Origin: Ahaetulla prasina
Lineage: Eukaryota; Chordata; Lepidosauria; Squamata; Colubridae
Reading direction: 5' to 3'
Length of the DNA stretch: 64,000 bases
Assembly: GCF_028640845.1 (NCBI RefSeq)
Contig: NC_080540.1
Coordinates: forward strand, 278,333,524 to 278,397,523
A model generated the notes under the pieces. It worked only from the letters and a program-made list of their open reading frames with translations. It did no database searches and was not told where the DNA came from. The translations under genes were made by a program, and so were the position numbers. This document shows, piece by piece, positions 1 through 9,230 of this stretch (position 1 is its first letter; each line of letters begins with the position of its first letter).

Positions 1-889
1 CTACAGACAGACAAATGGGACAGTTTTAGAGATATATAGATTGTATATGCACACCTATACTGTTATTAGGGAGGAGAAACATCTGAGAAGACAGAGGTCT
101 TCTGGTGGGAGGTCAATGGAAGGTATCAAGAGGTAATTCTTTCAGGACAAACATAACAAATCCACTGCCGTGGTTGTTCTTTCTTCCAGCTTAAGGAAAG
201 AGAAAGGAAAGGACATTCTACTAACAGGAAACATACTCCCCAGGTTAATTATATTAATCAGCTGCCTACTGAATGATGAAATTACATTTCAGACTTACAT
301 AACATGATGTAGGGGCAGTTAGTCTCAGAACAACACAATGGTCATGTCACTTATTTATCTCTACAATTATATATAACTGACCTCAATTCTCCTGAACTGT
401 CCAATTTGCTTCAGAAGTTGGTAATTCATCTTGAGATCTTGTGTGGTTTTTATATAAGAACATGAAACTTTCCATGTACTTGCTTGAAATCTCCCGGGAC
501 TTCATACAAGAATTGAAAAAGCCCACAAAGCTTAGGAAGCTGATAAAATTTGGCCATTTCTAATTTCTAAACTTGATATTGCTGCTTTTTCAGTCTCACC
601 TTACTTAATTGGCAGTACCTGAGAGGAAATGGTAGGTTATCAGCCACTTTAAGAACAGACCAATTTCTTGGATAAGGTTAGGGTAATATAAAACCAATTT
701 GCTCCAGGATTCTATTGTTTGGATGCTTAACCAAAAAGCAAACATTCCTCCTCCTTTCCCACCCTCCCTCTCCCCCCGCTTCTTGAGGTTAAGCTAAAAT
801 ATTTTTTTCTCTCCAGAAGTGTTATTTGGAAATAAATTCAGAATATCAAGCTCAAAGGTTGGAATCCAAGTCTGAAGTTTATTACCTGT
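1..889. other. Stretch without recognised feature
   Basis: AT-rich sequence with no long reading frame, no repeat I recognise and no tandem array. A short pyrimidine-rich run lies near 745-780. Confidence 0.5.
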
Positions 890-1213
890 GTTTCCCCAAA
901 AAGAAAACCCTTATAATTTTTTGACCCCTGAAATAAGCGCTTGGCCTTATTTTAAGGGAGGTCTTATTATTTTAGGGTGTGTGGAGCAAGATGGGGCTCT
1001 CTTGCCTGATTTCCAGCTCTGTCTCCCTAACCCTAACCAGAGGAAATGGTGGGGACCAGCTACGCATGCATTTAAATATTTCTGAGGAGGGCTTATTTTT
1101 GGTGAGGGCTTATTTTTGGTGAGGGTTTAGTTTGGGGGGAGGTTTATTGTAGCACATGTGCTCAAAAGCCCAATTGGGCTTACTAATAGGGGATGTCTTA
1201 TTTTTGGGGAAAC
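890..1213. mobile_element. Non-autonomous DNA transposon with inverted ends
   Basis: The left end reads GTTTCCCCAAAAA and the right end is its inverse, TTTTTGGGGAAAC. Inside, the motif GGGCTTATTTTTGGTGAG occurs twice in tandem (about 1087-1122). At 324 bp with no transposase frame it is a MITE-like element. I see no clear target duplication, so the superfamily is undetermined; similar ends are common in vertebrate genomes. Confidence 0.6.
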
Positions 1214-1345
1214 AAGGTACCAGGAGTTATATTCTATGGAACAGAGCAAAGGAAGGCAGATCTTCCTTCCTCCTAGAAGCTCCTCTATCCTCAAGGAGTA
1301 GATTTTGAGAAGACAGAAAGAAAACAATGACAAAAATGGTATTAT

Positions 1346-2278
1346 GAATGTAATTGGCAGAAAAATATAGCAAAGAAGAAATGTATTTAATTATCCATGT
1401 AATAACAGCAGCAAGACTTGTATTTGCGCAAAATTGGAAGTTAGAGATAATCCCATCAGAAGGTGAAGTAATAAAAAAGATTTTATATTGTGCGGAAATG
1501 AATAGATTAATTTTAAGAATAAAAGATAAAGAGGAATCGGTGTATTTCAAGACATGGGAAAGATTTTATGTATGGTTAAAAAAGAGACAGAAATAAAAGT
1601 CAATGAATAGATAAACAGTGTTAATAAATGGAAAAGAAATTAGAAAAATGGTAATGAAGAGTAGAAACCCAGATATCACCAAAATAGATGGAAAAGGGAG
1701 AGGGGGGATGAAGAAGAGAAGATTATAGATATAAATGTACAACCATGAAATGATGGATTGGGTAAAATAGAAAAGAAATCAAAAAGAAAGTATATATCTT
1801 ATTATCAGAAGATTGGAGTTGCTCGGATATCAAACAAGGGAAATAATATGCAACAAGGAAGAAAGAAAGAAGAGAGGAATAGAAGGTAAGATAGAGGAGG
1901 TGAAGAAGAGAGAGGGATGGAAGGAAGGAGAAGGAGAGAAAGATAAGTTAGGGGATAAGAGTAGGAGAGAAGGTGAGAAAGGAGGGAAAGAGAAGAGTGG
2001 GGGAGAAGGAAGTAGGTATGAGGAAGGAGAGGAGGAGGAAGAAGGTAGGAAAGGAGATGGAGGGAGGGAAAAGAGAAGAAGAAGGTTTGTTGTAAAATGA
2101 AGGGAAAAGAAAGGGTAGAAGAGCAACTCCAAAGGTAATTAAAAAGTTTTATTTTCGTGCTTTCTTTAGAGAGAATATGTATGATTATCTATGAATAAGA
2201 AAATGTACATTTATAATATGTGTATAAGAAAACTAAAAAATAAAAAAAAATTCAAAAAAAAAAGAATGTAATTGGCAG
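1346..2278 (+). mobile_element. 5'-truncated L1 LINE with 15-bp target-site duplication
   Basis: The same 15 bases, GAATGTAATTGGCAG, stand at 1346-1360 and 2264-2278 and bracket 1361-2263. The insert begins inside the end of ORF2, continues as a strongly purine-rich 3' UTR (about 1680-2130) and ends in an A-rich tail at about 2230-2263. A long target duplication, 5' truncation and A-tail are the signs of L1 target-primed reverse transcription. The short frames inside the purine tract are compositional. Confidence 0.88.
1362..1596 (+). pseudogene. L1 ORF2 C-terminal fragment
   Basis: About 78 codons that resemble the extreme C-terminus of squamate L1 ORF2 protein. Visible signatures are an ITAARLVFAQNWK-like block followed by IPSEGEV and YCAEMNRL. 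The catalytic endonuclease and reverse-transcriptase domains are missing because the copy is 5'-truncated, so no activity is possible. The frame ends at TAA at 1594-1596 and leads into the purine-rich 3' UTR. The assignment rests on remembered family pattern, not on a search. Confidence 0.7.
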
Positions 2279-2299
2279 CTTACTCATGAAATGTTCCAT

Positions 2300-2616
2300 T
2301 CAAATTTGCGTGCCCTAGGGAAAGAGACTGTTGGCTTTTTCTCCATAGCAACTGAGGGTAGGACAAGAAGCAATGGGTGGAAGTTCATCAGAAGAAGATC
2401 CAACCTGGAAATAAATTTCCTGACAGTGACAACTAACAAGCAATGGAACAGTTTGCTTCCTGGAGTTGTGGGTGCTCCATCACAGGTGGTTTTCAAGAAA
2501 AGATTGCACCATCTTTTGTCCAAGATGGTATGAGGACTCCTGCCTTGGGCAGGTGGGTTGGACTACAAGACCTCCAGAATCCCTTCCAACCTTATCATTC
2601 TATGAACCTAGATTGT
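2300..2616 (+). mobile_element. CR1 LINE 3' end
   Basis: Translation gives the C-terminal CR1 signature GRTRSNGWK followed by a FLTV...WNSL..GVVGAPS block, then a stop and the typical end with 'GGTTGGACTACAAGACCTCC' and 'CCCTTCCAACCTTATCATTCT'. Only about the last 80 codons and the short 3' UTR are present. It begins just after the L1 target duplication, so L1 landed beside or in this older CR1. Confidence 0.75.
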
Positions 2617-3031
2617 GGCTTGTATATGGGACTTGATGAACCCTGGTTCTTTCCAAAACAGCTAATAATTTGATTATAAGCAGCTCACTTTTCCAGCAAT
2701 TATGAGCATTTTAGTTCCATTGATATTTTTGTTAGACACAGCTGCTATAGCAAAGTTACAATAAGCAGCTGATTTTGCCACAAACGTTTGGTTTAAATAG
2801 CCATGTAACAATGCAGGAAAAGTCCTTGAAAGATTATAAGTACTTTACTGGCCTTGAGAAAAGCATGAAAGAAACACTCTGTGGTGCCACATTGTCTGCA
2901 GGCATTAAAGGGATCTGTGTAGCAAAGCAGATTTTTTATTCTGCATGTGATGGGATCTTCTCTCATATCAGGTCATAGCTAGAACTTTCTCCTTTTTTAA
3001 AATTCTGGACAGCAGATTTGATTGTACAGTC
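2617..3031. other. Stretch without recognised feature
   Basis: No repeat, tandem array or convincing reading frame recognised. The 67-codon frame at 2775-2978 has no recognisable motif. Confidence 0.45.
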
Positions 3032-3311
3032 AGAGCTGTCAGTGGTGGAATTCAAATTTGTTTACTATCGGCTCTGTGAGTGTGGCTTGATGGGCATGGT
3101 GTGGCTTGGTGGGCGTGGCTTCGAGGGCATGGCAGGGAAAGGATACTGCAAAATCGCCATTCCCACCCTACTCCAGGAGAAGGATATTACAAAATCTCCA
3201 CTCTGCAGCCAGCCAGAGGTAGTATTTGCCGGTTCTCCGAAATATTCAAAATTTCCGGTACCAGTTCTCAAGAACCTGTCAGAACCTGCTGAATTCACCC
3301 CTGAGAGCTGT
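3032..3311. mobile_element. hAT-type MITE (CAGTGGTGG family A) with 8-bp target duplication
   Basis: The element is 3040-3303 (264 bp). It starts CAGTGGTGGAATTCAAAT and ends in the imperfect inverse, TGAATTCACCCCTG. The 8-bp duplication AGAGCTGT lies at 3032-3039 and 3304-3311. Terminal CAG/CTG and an 8-bp duplication are the hAT hallmarks. Inside are repeated GGCTTGGTGGGCGTG-like words and GGATACTGCAAAATC blocks seen in all family A copies of this window. No transposase is encoded. Confidence 0.88.
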
Positions 3312-3591
3312 CACTGTGATGGTTTTGACCTCCTACAATTAGCACAGGGGCCCCCCAAGGCTGTGTGCTCTCCCCACTTCTCTTCTCTCTGTATACCAAT
3401 GACTGCATCTCCAACGATCCATCTGTTAAGCTACTGAAGTTCGCAGATGACACAACAGTGATTGGTCTCATTCGAGACAATGACGAATCCGCATATAGGT
3501 AAGAGGTCGAACGACTAGCCTTGTGGTGCAACCAAAACAATCTGGAACTGAACACACTCAAAACCGTAGAAATGGTGGTAGACTTTAGGAG

Positions 3592-4074
3592 AAACCTGTT
3601 GTGCCTCGTCCACTTTCCCCGCAGCCGGGGCCTTCTTATCTGCTTCTGAACGCTGAGGAATGTCCTAGCATGCCTCCCGGCCCCAGCCCTGGCTCCATGC
3701 CCAGGCAAACGGAGCAACTAGACCCCTCCCCCTCCCTCACAGCATGTGAGCCTGAGGAAGGTCAATTACCAACAGCTGCAGACTGGAGTGACCCTCGCTT
3801 CAGGAGAATTGATAAGCGGCGTCAACAGAAGGAAGGGAGGGGCAGGCCGGGATAAGTGCTGAGTCATGGAGCCACACCCCATGGCCTATATAAAGGATCT
3901 GCTTTCTGGCATTCTCTGAGTCAGGCAAAGTCTACCTTATCTTGCTGAAATCACTTTCTGGTCTGCCTGCCTGCTTTGAGAACTTTGCTAGGACTTTGGC
4001 AGAGCTGCAGAGGCACGCCTGATTCGCATTTCCCTGACCCGGCCATCAGCGGAGGAGTGGGACACGACAAAACC
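3592..4074 (+). mobile_element. Solo LTR (473 bp) with 5-bp target duplication
   Basis: The LTR is 3597-4069. It starts TGTTGTGCCTCGTCC and ends GGGACACGACA, giving the TG...CA ends of LTR elements. The 5-bp duplication AAACC is at 3592-3596 and 4070-4074. The minus-strand LINE copy near 63.6 kb shows the uninterrupted host sequence at the same point, which confirms both borders. No internal retroviral sequence is present, so the element was reduced by LTR-LTR recombination. Its end resembles the Gypsy LTR at 34.8-41.7 kb, but the body differs. Confidence 0.9.
3884..3895 (+). promoter_or_regulatory. TATA box of the solo LTR
   Basis: CCTATATAAAGG lies about 290 bases into the LTR, after GC-rich sequence, where the U3 core promoter of an LTR is expected. 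Transcription would run to the right. Activity is not shown. Confidence 0.6.
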
Positions 4075-4853
4075 CTTCCACCTCTCACAATACTAGACAA
4101 CACAGTATCAACAGTAGAAACCTTCAAATTTCTAGGTTCGATCATATCCCAAGATCTAAAATGGACAGCTAACATCAAAAACATCATCAAAAAAGGACAA
4201 CAAAGAATGTTCTTTCTGCGCCAACTCAGTAAGCTCAAACTGCCCAAGAAGCTGCTGATTCAGTTCTACAGAGGAATTATTGAGTCTGTCATTTGCATCT
4301 CTATAACTGTCTGTTTCGGTTCTGCAACCCAACAAGAAAAACACAGACTTCAGAGGATAATTAGAACTGCAGAAAAAATAATTGCTACTAACCTGCCTTC
4401 CATTGAGGACCTGTATACTGCACGAATCAAGAAGAGGGCCGTGAAAATATTTATAGATCCTTACATCCAGGACATAAACTGTTTCAACTCCTACCCTCAA
4501 AACGGTGCTATAGAGCACTGCAAAGCAGAACAACTAGACACAAGAACAGTTTTTTCCCGAAGGCCATCACTCTGCTAAACAAATAATTCCATCAACACTG
4601 TCAAACTATTTACTGAATTTGCACTACTATTAATTTTCTCATAGTTCCCATCACCAATCTCTTTCCACTTATGACTGTATGACTGTAACTTGTTGCTGGC
4701 AATCCTTATGATTTATATTGATATACTGAACATCAATTGTGTTGTAAATGTTGTACCTTGATGAACATATTTTTTCTTTTATGTACACTGAAAGCATATG
4801 CACAAAGACAAATTCCTTGTGTGTCCAATCACACTTGGCCAATAAATTTTTTT

Positions 4854-4930
4854 ATTCTATTCTATTCTATTCTATTCTATTCTATTCTATTCTATTCTAT
4901 TCTATTCTATTCTATTCTATTCTATTCTAT
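4854..4930 (+). repeat. (TTCTA)n = (AATAG)n microsatellite at LINE tail
   Basis: About 15 perfect 5-bp units follow immediately after the LINE 3' end (CCAATAAATTTTTTT). The position shows that the array grew from the LINE tail. Seeding of AATAG arrays by a CR1-like LINE is known from snakes. Confidence 0.92.
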
Positions 4931-5483
4931 CTGGATGGCCCAGTGTGGCAGAGTATGGGATGGTATCCAGGATGATGCAATTGAAGCTCCATCCCTCTTT
5001 AGATGTTTGTAAGTGATGCACATAAAATGCATGGACCTTCAAGTAGCCACCATCTTGACTATTTTGATCATACCCTGCTGTCTACTCCTGAGGAGAGAGC
5101 AGGTAGGGCAATTATTTAAGGCTGCAAGTGGTCTCAAAGAAAGAAAGTGGGATAGAATTTATTTTTTCTCTGACTGAAACATAGGGAAGATTTGTTATGG
5201 GGGAAGGGGAGACACAAGGCCCAATCCAAACAAAAACAATAATTTTGGATTTTGCAAAGGCTTGTCCCTGCAGCAGCTAAAATTAATCTTTCTTAAGAAA
5301 AGAAAACAACACCTGATTTGTTTTTACTTTTGTTTTTGTTTTTCTCAGTTACAGTATGAACTTGCATCAATAATTATTTTTGTGACTGTAGGTTTTTGGA
5401 ATTTAAAAAGACAAGGACTCTTATTAACCGAAGTGATTCTATTGGGGAATTTTACCTGCTTGAGGCTAACCTGCATTTGGACC

Positions 5484-5634
5484 AATTACATCAGGGATCT
5501 CCAACCTTCGTAACTTTAAGGCTTGTAGACTTCAACTCCCAGAATTCCTCAGCCAGCAAAGCTGGCTGAGGAATTCTGGGAGTTGAAGTCCACAAGCCTT
5601 AAAGTTACGAAGGTTGGAGATCCCTGAATTACAT
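5484..5634. mobile_element. 135-bp near-perfect palindromic hAT MITE with 8-bp target duplication
   Basis: Element 5492-5626 runs CAGGGATCTCCAACC to GGTTGGAGATCCCTG, with two arms of about 65 bases around a tiny AAA centre. The duplication AATTACAT is at 5484-5491 and 5627-5634. CAGGG ends and an 8-bp duplication mark hAT. The single strand could fold into one long hairpin. Confidence 0.92.
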
Positions 5635-5659
5635 GATCAATCTAAGAAAGAACAGGCTT

Positions 5660-5745
5660 AACCAAGGTTCTCCAACCTTGGTCCCTTTAAGACTTGTGGA
5701 CTTCAACTTCCAAAGTCCCTCAGCCAGCAAAGCTGTGGAGACCTG
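5660..5745. mobile_element. Single-arm relic of the palindromic hAT MITE
   Basis: GGTTCTCCAACCTTGG followed by the ACTTCAACTTCC...CTCAGCCAGCAAAGCTG arm, without a second arm. It lies about 35 bases beyond the intact palindrome in the same direction as its left arm, giving two direct repeats. Confidence 0.75.
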
Positions 5746-5884
5746 TGGGCTTAACTTTTCAAAGTTTGCAGGACTGCTGTAAACATCCTGGTTTTTCTAA
5801 ACATCAAAATAAAAGCTGATATATTTTAAAAAGGTGATGCAACCCTATTACTCATTCTCCTAGAATGTGTTCATTTTTCTGCAG

Positions 5885-6090
5885 AAGTAATCACATGGTT
5901 GTTAAGCAAATATGGATCCCCCCTCTGTTGACTACTCTTTTCAGAGCTGGCTGGGAAGGTCACAAATGGCAATCACATGATCCCGGGATGCTGCAAACAA
6001 TGGTTGCCAAGTGCCCAAACTTTAATCAGGCTTGTGACCAAGGAGATGGTGTGATGGTTGTAGGTGCATATTTACTATACCTACAGTACA
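5885..6090. repeat. Fragment of the GTAGTC repeat family
   Basis: Holds the words GGTTGTTAAGCAAAT, AATCACATGATCCCGGGATGC and GTTGCCAAGTGCCCAAAC found in the middle of the repeat that elsewhere ends AGGTAGTCCTCAACTTACAAC. Both characteristic ends are missing. Duplicated at about 7779-7984. Confidence 0.6.
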
Positions 6091-6095
6091 TACAT

Positions 6096-6285
6096 CAGTG
6101 GTGGGTTTCTACCGGTTCGCCCCGGTTCAGGCGAACAGGTAGTGGCGGCGATAGGAGGCTCCGCCTACCCGCCCAGATGCCATCACGGATGCTCTGTGCA
6201 TGCGCAGAAGGTTCTGCACATATGCAGAAGTGCCATGCACGCACGCGCCCACAGTTCCAAACTGGTAGCAAAGGTAACATACTGA
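6096..6285. mobile_element. hAT-type MITE, family C (unit 1 copy)
   Basis: Starts CAGTGGTGGGTTTCTACCGG and carries the family C core (GGAGGCTCCGCCTACC, then CATGCGCAGAAG words). The right end is not the inverse of the left, so it is truncated or rearranged. The matching copy in unit 2 starts at 7990. Confidence 0.7.
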
Positions 6286-6332
6286 CATACAGCCACATGT
6301 ACACTTACCGGTTGTCATAAGTCGGTACAGTT

Positions 6333-6679
6333 TATTATTTATTTATTTTTTTATTTTATTTTATTTTTATACCGCCCTTCTCCCGAAGGACTCAGGGCGG
6401 TGTACAGGCATAATAAAACCGACAATACAATATACAAGTTTAAAATACGATTTAAAAAACTTATTTAAATTAGCCCAGTAATTAAAATTTACCATACTAA
6501 AAAAACCCCGTTTAAAATTAATAAAATTTAACATTAAAATCCCAATTTAAGCCAGCCCCGCGCGGATAAAAAAATGAGTCTTGAGTTCGCGACGAAATGT
6601 CCGAAGGTCAGGTATTTGGCGTAAACCCGGGGGAAGCTCGTTCCAGAGTGTGGGAGCCCCCACAGAGAAGGCCCTCCCC
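6333..6679 (-). mobile_element. L2 LINE 3' end, insertion specific to duplication unit 1
   Basis: Read on the minus strand it gives the L2 C-terminal region (GAGGGCCTTCTCTGTGGGGG, TTCCAGAG site) and ends in the L2 hairpin CCGCCCTGAGTCCTTCGGG plus an AT-rich A(n)T tail. Unit 2 reads ACAGTTGTAAC at the same place, so the borders are 6333 and 6679. At most 2 bp (TT) are duplicated. The copy is 5'-truncated to 347 bp. Confidence 0.88.
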
Positions 6680-6829
6680 TTGTAACTTGCAACAGGCGCT
6701 AAACAAATTGTTGAAACCCAAGTATTACCTGTATTTGTACTTTTGAACGCTGATGCTGAAAAAAACTCCTGAAAATTCTGTGGATAGCCAAGAAAATAAA
6801 TAGATCATAGAACAAATCAATTCAGAGTT

Positions 6830-7081
6830 CTCACTCAGAGCATACACGACCAAGCTCAAAATATCCTACTTCAGGCACATTATGCAAAGCCTCAGCTCAC
6901 TGGGGAAGGCTCTAATGCAGGGAAAGACAAAAGGAAAGAGAAGAAGAGGACCCAGCAGCACGGGGGAATGGAATCCAGTTACAGTGCTGTTCAATACATC
7001 ATTGGAAGATCTGAAAGATCAGGCTAGGAATGGATGTCTCAGAGAAAAAAATATGTGGCCACTCAGAGTTGACTCTGAGTC
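6830..7081 (+). pseudogene. RTE/Bov-B-like LINE C-terminal relic (unit 1)
   Basis: Reading gives KISYFRHIMQSLSSLGKALM.GKTKGKRRR, close to the YFGHIMRR..SLEK.LMLGK.EGKRRRG pattern at the C-terminus of RTE/Bov-B pol proteins, then TSLEDLKDQARN. The 3' end GAGTCGATG marks the end of the duplicated unit. The same relic is at 8375-8640. Only the last 70-80 codons are left, and the frame is degraded. Confidence 0.55.
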
Positions 7082-7551
7082 GATGCACATAAAATGCATG
7101 GACCTTCAAGTAGCCACCATCTTGACTATTTTGATCATACCCTGCTGTCTACTCCTGAGGAGAGAGCAGGTAGGGCAATTATTAAGGCTGCAAGTGGTCT
7201 CAAAGAAAGAAAGTGGGATAGAATTTATTTTTTCTCTGACTGAAACATAGGGAAGGCTGTTATGGGGGAAGGGGAGACACAAGGCCCAATCCAAACAAAA
7301 ACAATAATTTTGGATTTTGCAAAGGCTTGTCCCTGCAGCAGCTAAAATTAATCTTTCTTAAGAAAAGAAAACAACACCTGATTTGTTTTTACTTTTGTTT
7401 TTGTTTTTCTCAGTTACAGTACGAACTTGCATCAATAATTATTTTTGTGACTGTAGGTTTTTGGAATTTAAAAAGACAAGGACTCTTATTAACCGAAGTG
7501 ATTCTATTGGGGAATTTTACCTGCTTGAGGCTAACCTGCATTTGGACCAAT

Positions 7552-7650
7552 TACATCAGGGATCTCCAACCTTGGTCCCTTTAAGACTTGTGGACTTCAA
7601 CTCCCAGAATTCCTCAGCCAGCAAAGCTGTGGAGACCTGTGGGCTTAACT
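7552..7650. mobile_element. Recombined single-arm hAT MITE in unit 2
   Basis: After AATTACAT comes CAGGGATCTCCAACCTTGG, which switches into the arm that in unit 1 lies about 170 bases further on. The palindrome has therefore been collapsed into a single arm. Confidence 0.75.
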
Positions 7651-7989
7651 TTTCAAAGTTTGCAGGACTGCTGTAAACATCCTGGTTTTTCTAAACATCA
7701 AAATAAAAGCTGATATATTTTAAAAAGGTGATGCAACCCTATTACTCATTCTCCTAGAATGTGTTCATTTTTCTGCAGAAGTAATCACATGGTTGTTAAG
7801 CAAATATGGATCCCCCCTCTGTTGACTACTCTTTTCAGAGCTGGCTGGGAAGGTCACAAATGGCAATCACATGATCCCGGGATGCTGCAAACAATGGTTG
7901 CCAAGCGCCCAAACTTTAATCAGGCTTGTGACCAAGGAGATGGTGTGATGGTTGTAGGTGCATATTTACTATACCTACAGTACATACAC

Positions 7990-8180
7990 CAGTGGTGAGT
8001 TTCTACCGGTTCGCCCCGGTTCAGGCGAACAGGTAGTGGCGGCGATAGGAGGCTCCGCCTACCCGCCCAGATGCCATCACGGATGCTCTGTGCATGCGCA
8101 GAAGGTTCTGCACATATGCAGAAGTGCCATGCATGCACGCGCCCACAGTTCCAAACCGGTAGCAAAGGTAACATACTGAC
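7990..8180. mobile_element. hAT-type MITE, family C (unit 2 copy)
   Basis: Duplicate of the element at 6096, starting CAGTGGTGAGTTTCTACCGG, with a handful of point differences. Confidence 0.7.
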
Positions 8181-8374
8181 ATACAGCCACATGTACACTT
8201 ACCGGTTGTCATAAGTCGGTACAGTTGTAACTTGCAACAGGCGCTAAACAAATTGTTGAAACCCAAGTACTACCTGTATTTGTACTTTTGAACGCTGATG
8301 CTGAAAAAAACTCCTGAAAATTCTGTGGATAGCCAAGAAAATAAATAGATCATAGAACAAATCAATTCAGAGTT

Positions 8375-8640
8375 CTCACTCAGAGCATACACGACCAAGC
8401 TCAAAATATCCTACTTCAGGCACATTATGCAAAGCCTCAGCTCACTGGGGAAGGCTCTAATGCAGGGAAAGACAAAAGGAAAGAGAAGAAGAGGACCCAG
8501 CATCACGGGGGAATGGAATCCAGTTACAGTGCTGTTCAATACATCATTGGAAGATCTGAAAGATCAGGCTAGGAATGGATGTCTCAGAGAAAAAAATATG
8601 TGGCCACTCAGAGTTGACTCTGAGTCGATGGCACATAATC
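8375..8640 (+). pseudogene. RTE/Bov-B-like LINE C-terminal relic (unit 2)
   Basis: Second copy of the relic at 6830-7081. Here its 3' end is complete: GAGTCGATGGCACATAATCAATCC. The AATC end fits a LINE tail. The frame runs on past the SLEDLKDQARN block to the SESMAHNQ end. Confidence 0.55.
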
Positions 8641-8686
8641 AATCCATCAGCAGCATATTCAGAATCAGAATAGAGCTGGAAGGGAC

Positions 8687-8853
8687 CTTGGAGGCATTAG
8701 TGGTTTTCACTTACCTTTGCTACCGGTTCGGGACCGGCGCTTGCGCAGAGCGTCTGTGATGATGTCTGGGTGGGTGGGGGAGCCTCCCGCCACTGCCACT
8801 ACCAGTCTGCTTGAACCAGGGTGAACCGGTAGAAACCCACCACTGGTTGGAGG
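8687..8853. mobile_element. hAT-type MITE, family C variant, in CR1
   Basis: Element 8695-8845 ends GTAGAAACCCACCACTG; the left end is the eroded inverse (CATTAGTGGTTTTCAC). Flanks CTTGGAGG (8687-8694) and GTTGGAGG (8846-8853) differ by one base, an aged 8-bp duplication. Confidence 0.8.
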
Positions 8854-8883
8854 TCTTCTAGTTCAACGCCCTGGTATAGAAGA

Positions 8884-9230
8884 CCCTATACCAGTGATGG
8901 CGAACCTTTTCGGCACCGAGTGCCCAAACTGTGCATGTGCATGCATACATGTGCCGGAACACTGGAAACCTGAAGACCAGCTGGCGGGTGCATGCATGCC
9001 TGTTTTTTGGTCGTTTTCCGGCCATTTTTGGCCTGAAAAATGGCCTGAAAAAGGCCCGAATAATGGCCTGTTTTTTGGGTGTTTTGGGGGCCGTTTTCAG
9101 GCTGTTTTCTGGTGCTCTGGCACTCCAGCACTCGTGAAGACCAGCTGCCAATGGCACGTGTGCCCTCAGAGAGGGCTCTGCCTGCCACCTCTGGCACGCA
9201 TGCCATAGGTTCACCATCACGGCCCTATAC
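8884..9230. mobile_element. hAT-type MITE, family E, in CR1
   Basis: Element 8892-9222 (331 bp) starts CAGTGATGGCGAACCTTTT and ends in the imperfect inverse, AGGTTCACCATCACGG. The duplication CCCTATAC is perfect at 8884-8891 and 9223-9230. The interior holds alternating CATGCATG words and GGCCTGAAAAATGG-type repeats. No transposase frame. Confidence 0.9.

Larger units (their letters stand above)
3318..4578 (+). pseudogene. Reverse transcriptase of L2/Rex-type LINE, broken
   Basis: The protein would copy the LINE RNA at its target. Left part (about 3330-3595): an LSPLLFSLYTNDC-like motif, FADDTTVIGL, then CNQNNLELN.LKT and MVVDFRR. A stop codon (TAA near 3500) and frame changes interrupt it. 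Right part (4081-4578, one frame): FKFLGSII, LKWTANIKNI, QQRMFFLRQLSKLKL, FYRGIIESV, and LQRIIRTAEKIIATNLPS. The LTR at 3597-4069 separates the two. The N-terminal endonuclease is absent. The minus-strand copy at 63083-63679 keeps the DPSHPGH.LFQLLPS.RRYR motif that is eroded here. Confidence 0.75.
3312..4930 (+). mobile_element. L2/Rex-type LINE (snake L3/CR1-like), interrupted by a solo LTR
   Basis: Coding sequence resumes on both sides of the LTR at 3597-4069. Left of it are the reverse-transcriptase block with an LSPLLFS-like motif and the catalytic FADDT (about 3440-3455). Right of it are the downstream RT and C-terminal segments. The 3' UTR ends CACTTGGCCAATAAA and runs straight into (TTCTA)n. 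The same 3' end occurs inverted at 62.8 kb. The family is in the CR1/L2 group; calling it the snake L3-like LINE is inference. Confidence 0.75.
5015..7081 (+). repeat. Tandem duplication, unit 1
   Basis: This unit is repeated almost base for base as 7082-8626. It starts GATGCACATAAAATGC, as does unit 2, and it ends GTTGACTCTGAGTC like unit 2. Differences are two insertions in unit 1: extra hAT palindrome sequence (about 5500-5672) and an L2 fragment (6333-6679). There is no gene in the unit. The apparent frames shared by both units are shadows of the duplicated non-coding sequence. Confidence 0.92.
7082..8626 (+). repeat. Tandem duplication, unit 2
   Basis: Second unit, 1.55 kb, directly abutting unit 1. 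It lacks the L2 insertion and about 170 bases of hAT palindrome present in unit 1. Beyond its end (GATGGCACATAATC) the sequence departs from unit 1. The junction word GATGCACATAA in the middle resembles both outer borders, so short homology probably guided the duplication. Confidence 0.92.

Noticed and set aside
1026..1038. CCCTAACCCTAACC resembling telomere repeat
   Set aside because: Only two units, inside a DNA transposon; no array.
1813..2132. Overlapping 95- and 100-codon frames on both strands
   Set aside because: Glu/Lys/Gly-rich on one strand and Ser/Leu/Pro-rich on the other: products of the purine-rich L1 3' UTR.
5262..7584. Two matching 83-85 codon frames (start MSLQQLKLIFLKK) that look like a conserved small gene
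   Set aside because: The identity comes from the tandem duplication of non-coding DNA. The frame runs into a hAT MITE, and no start context or domain supports it.
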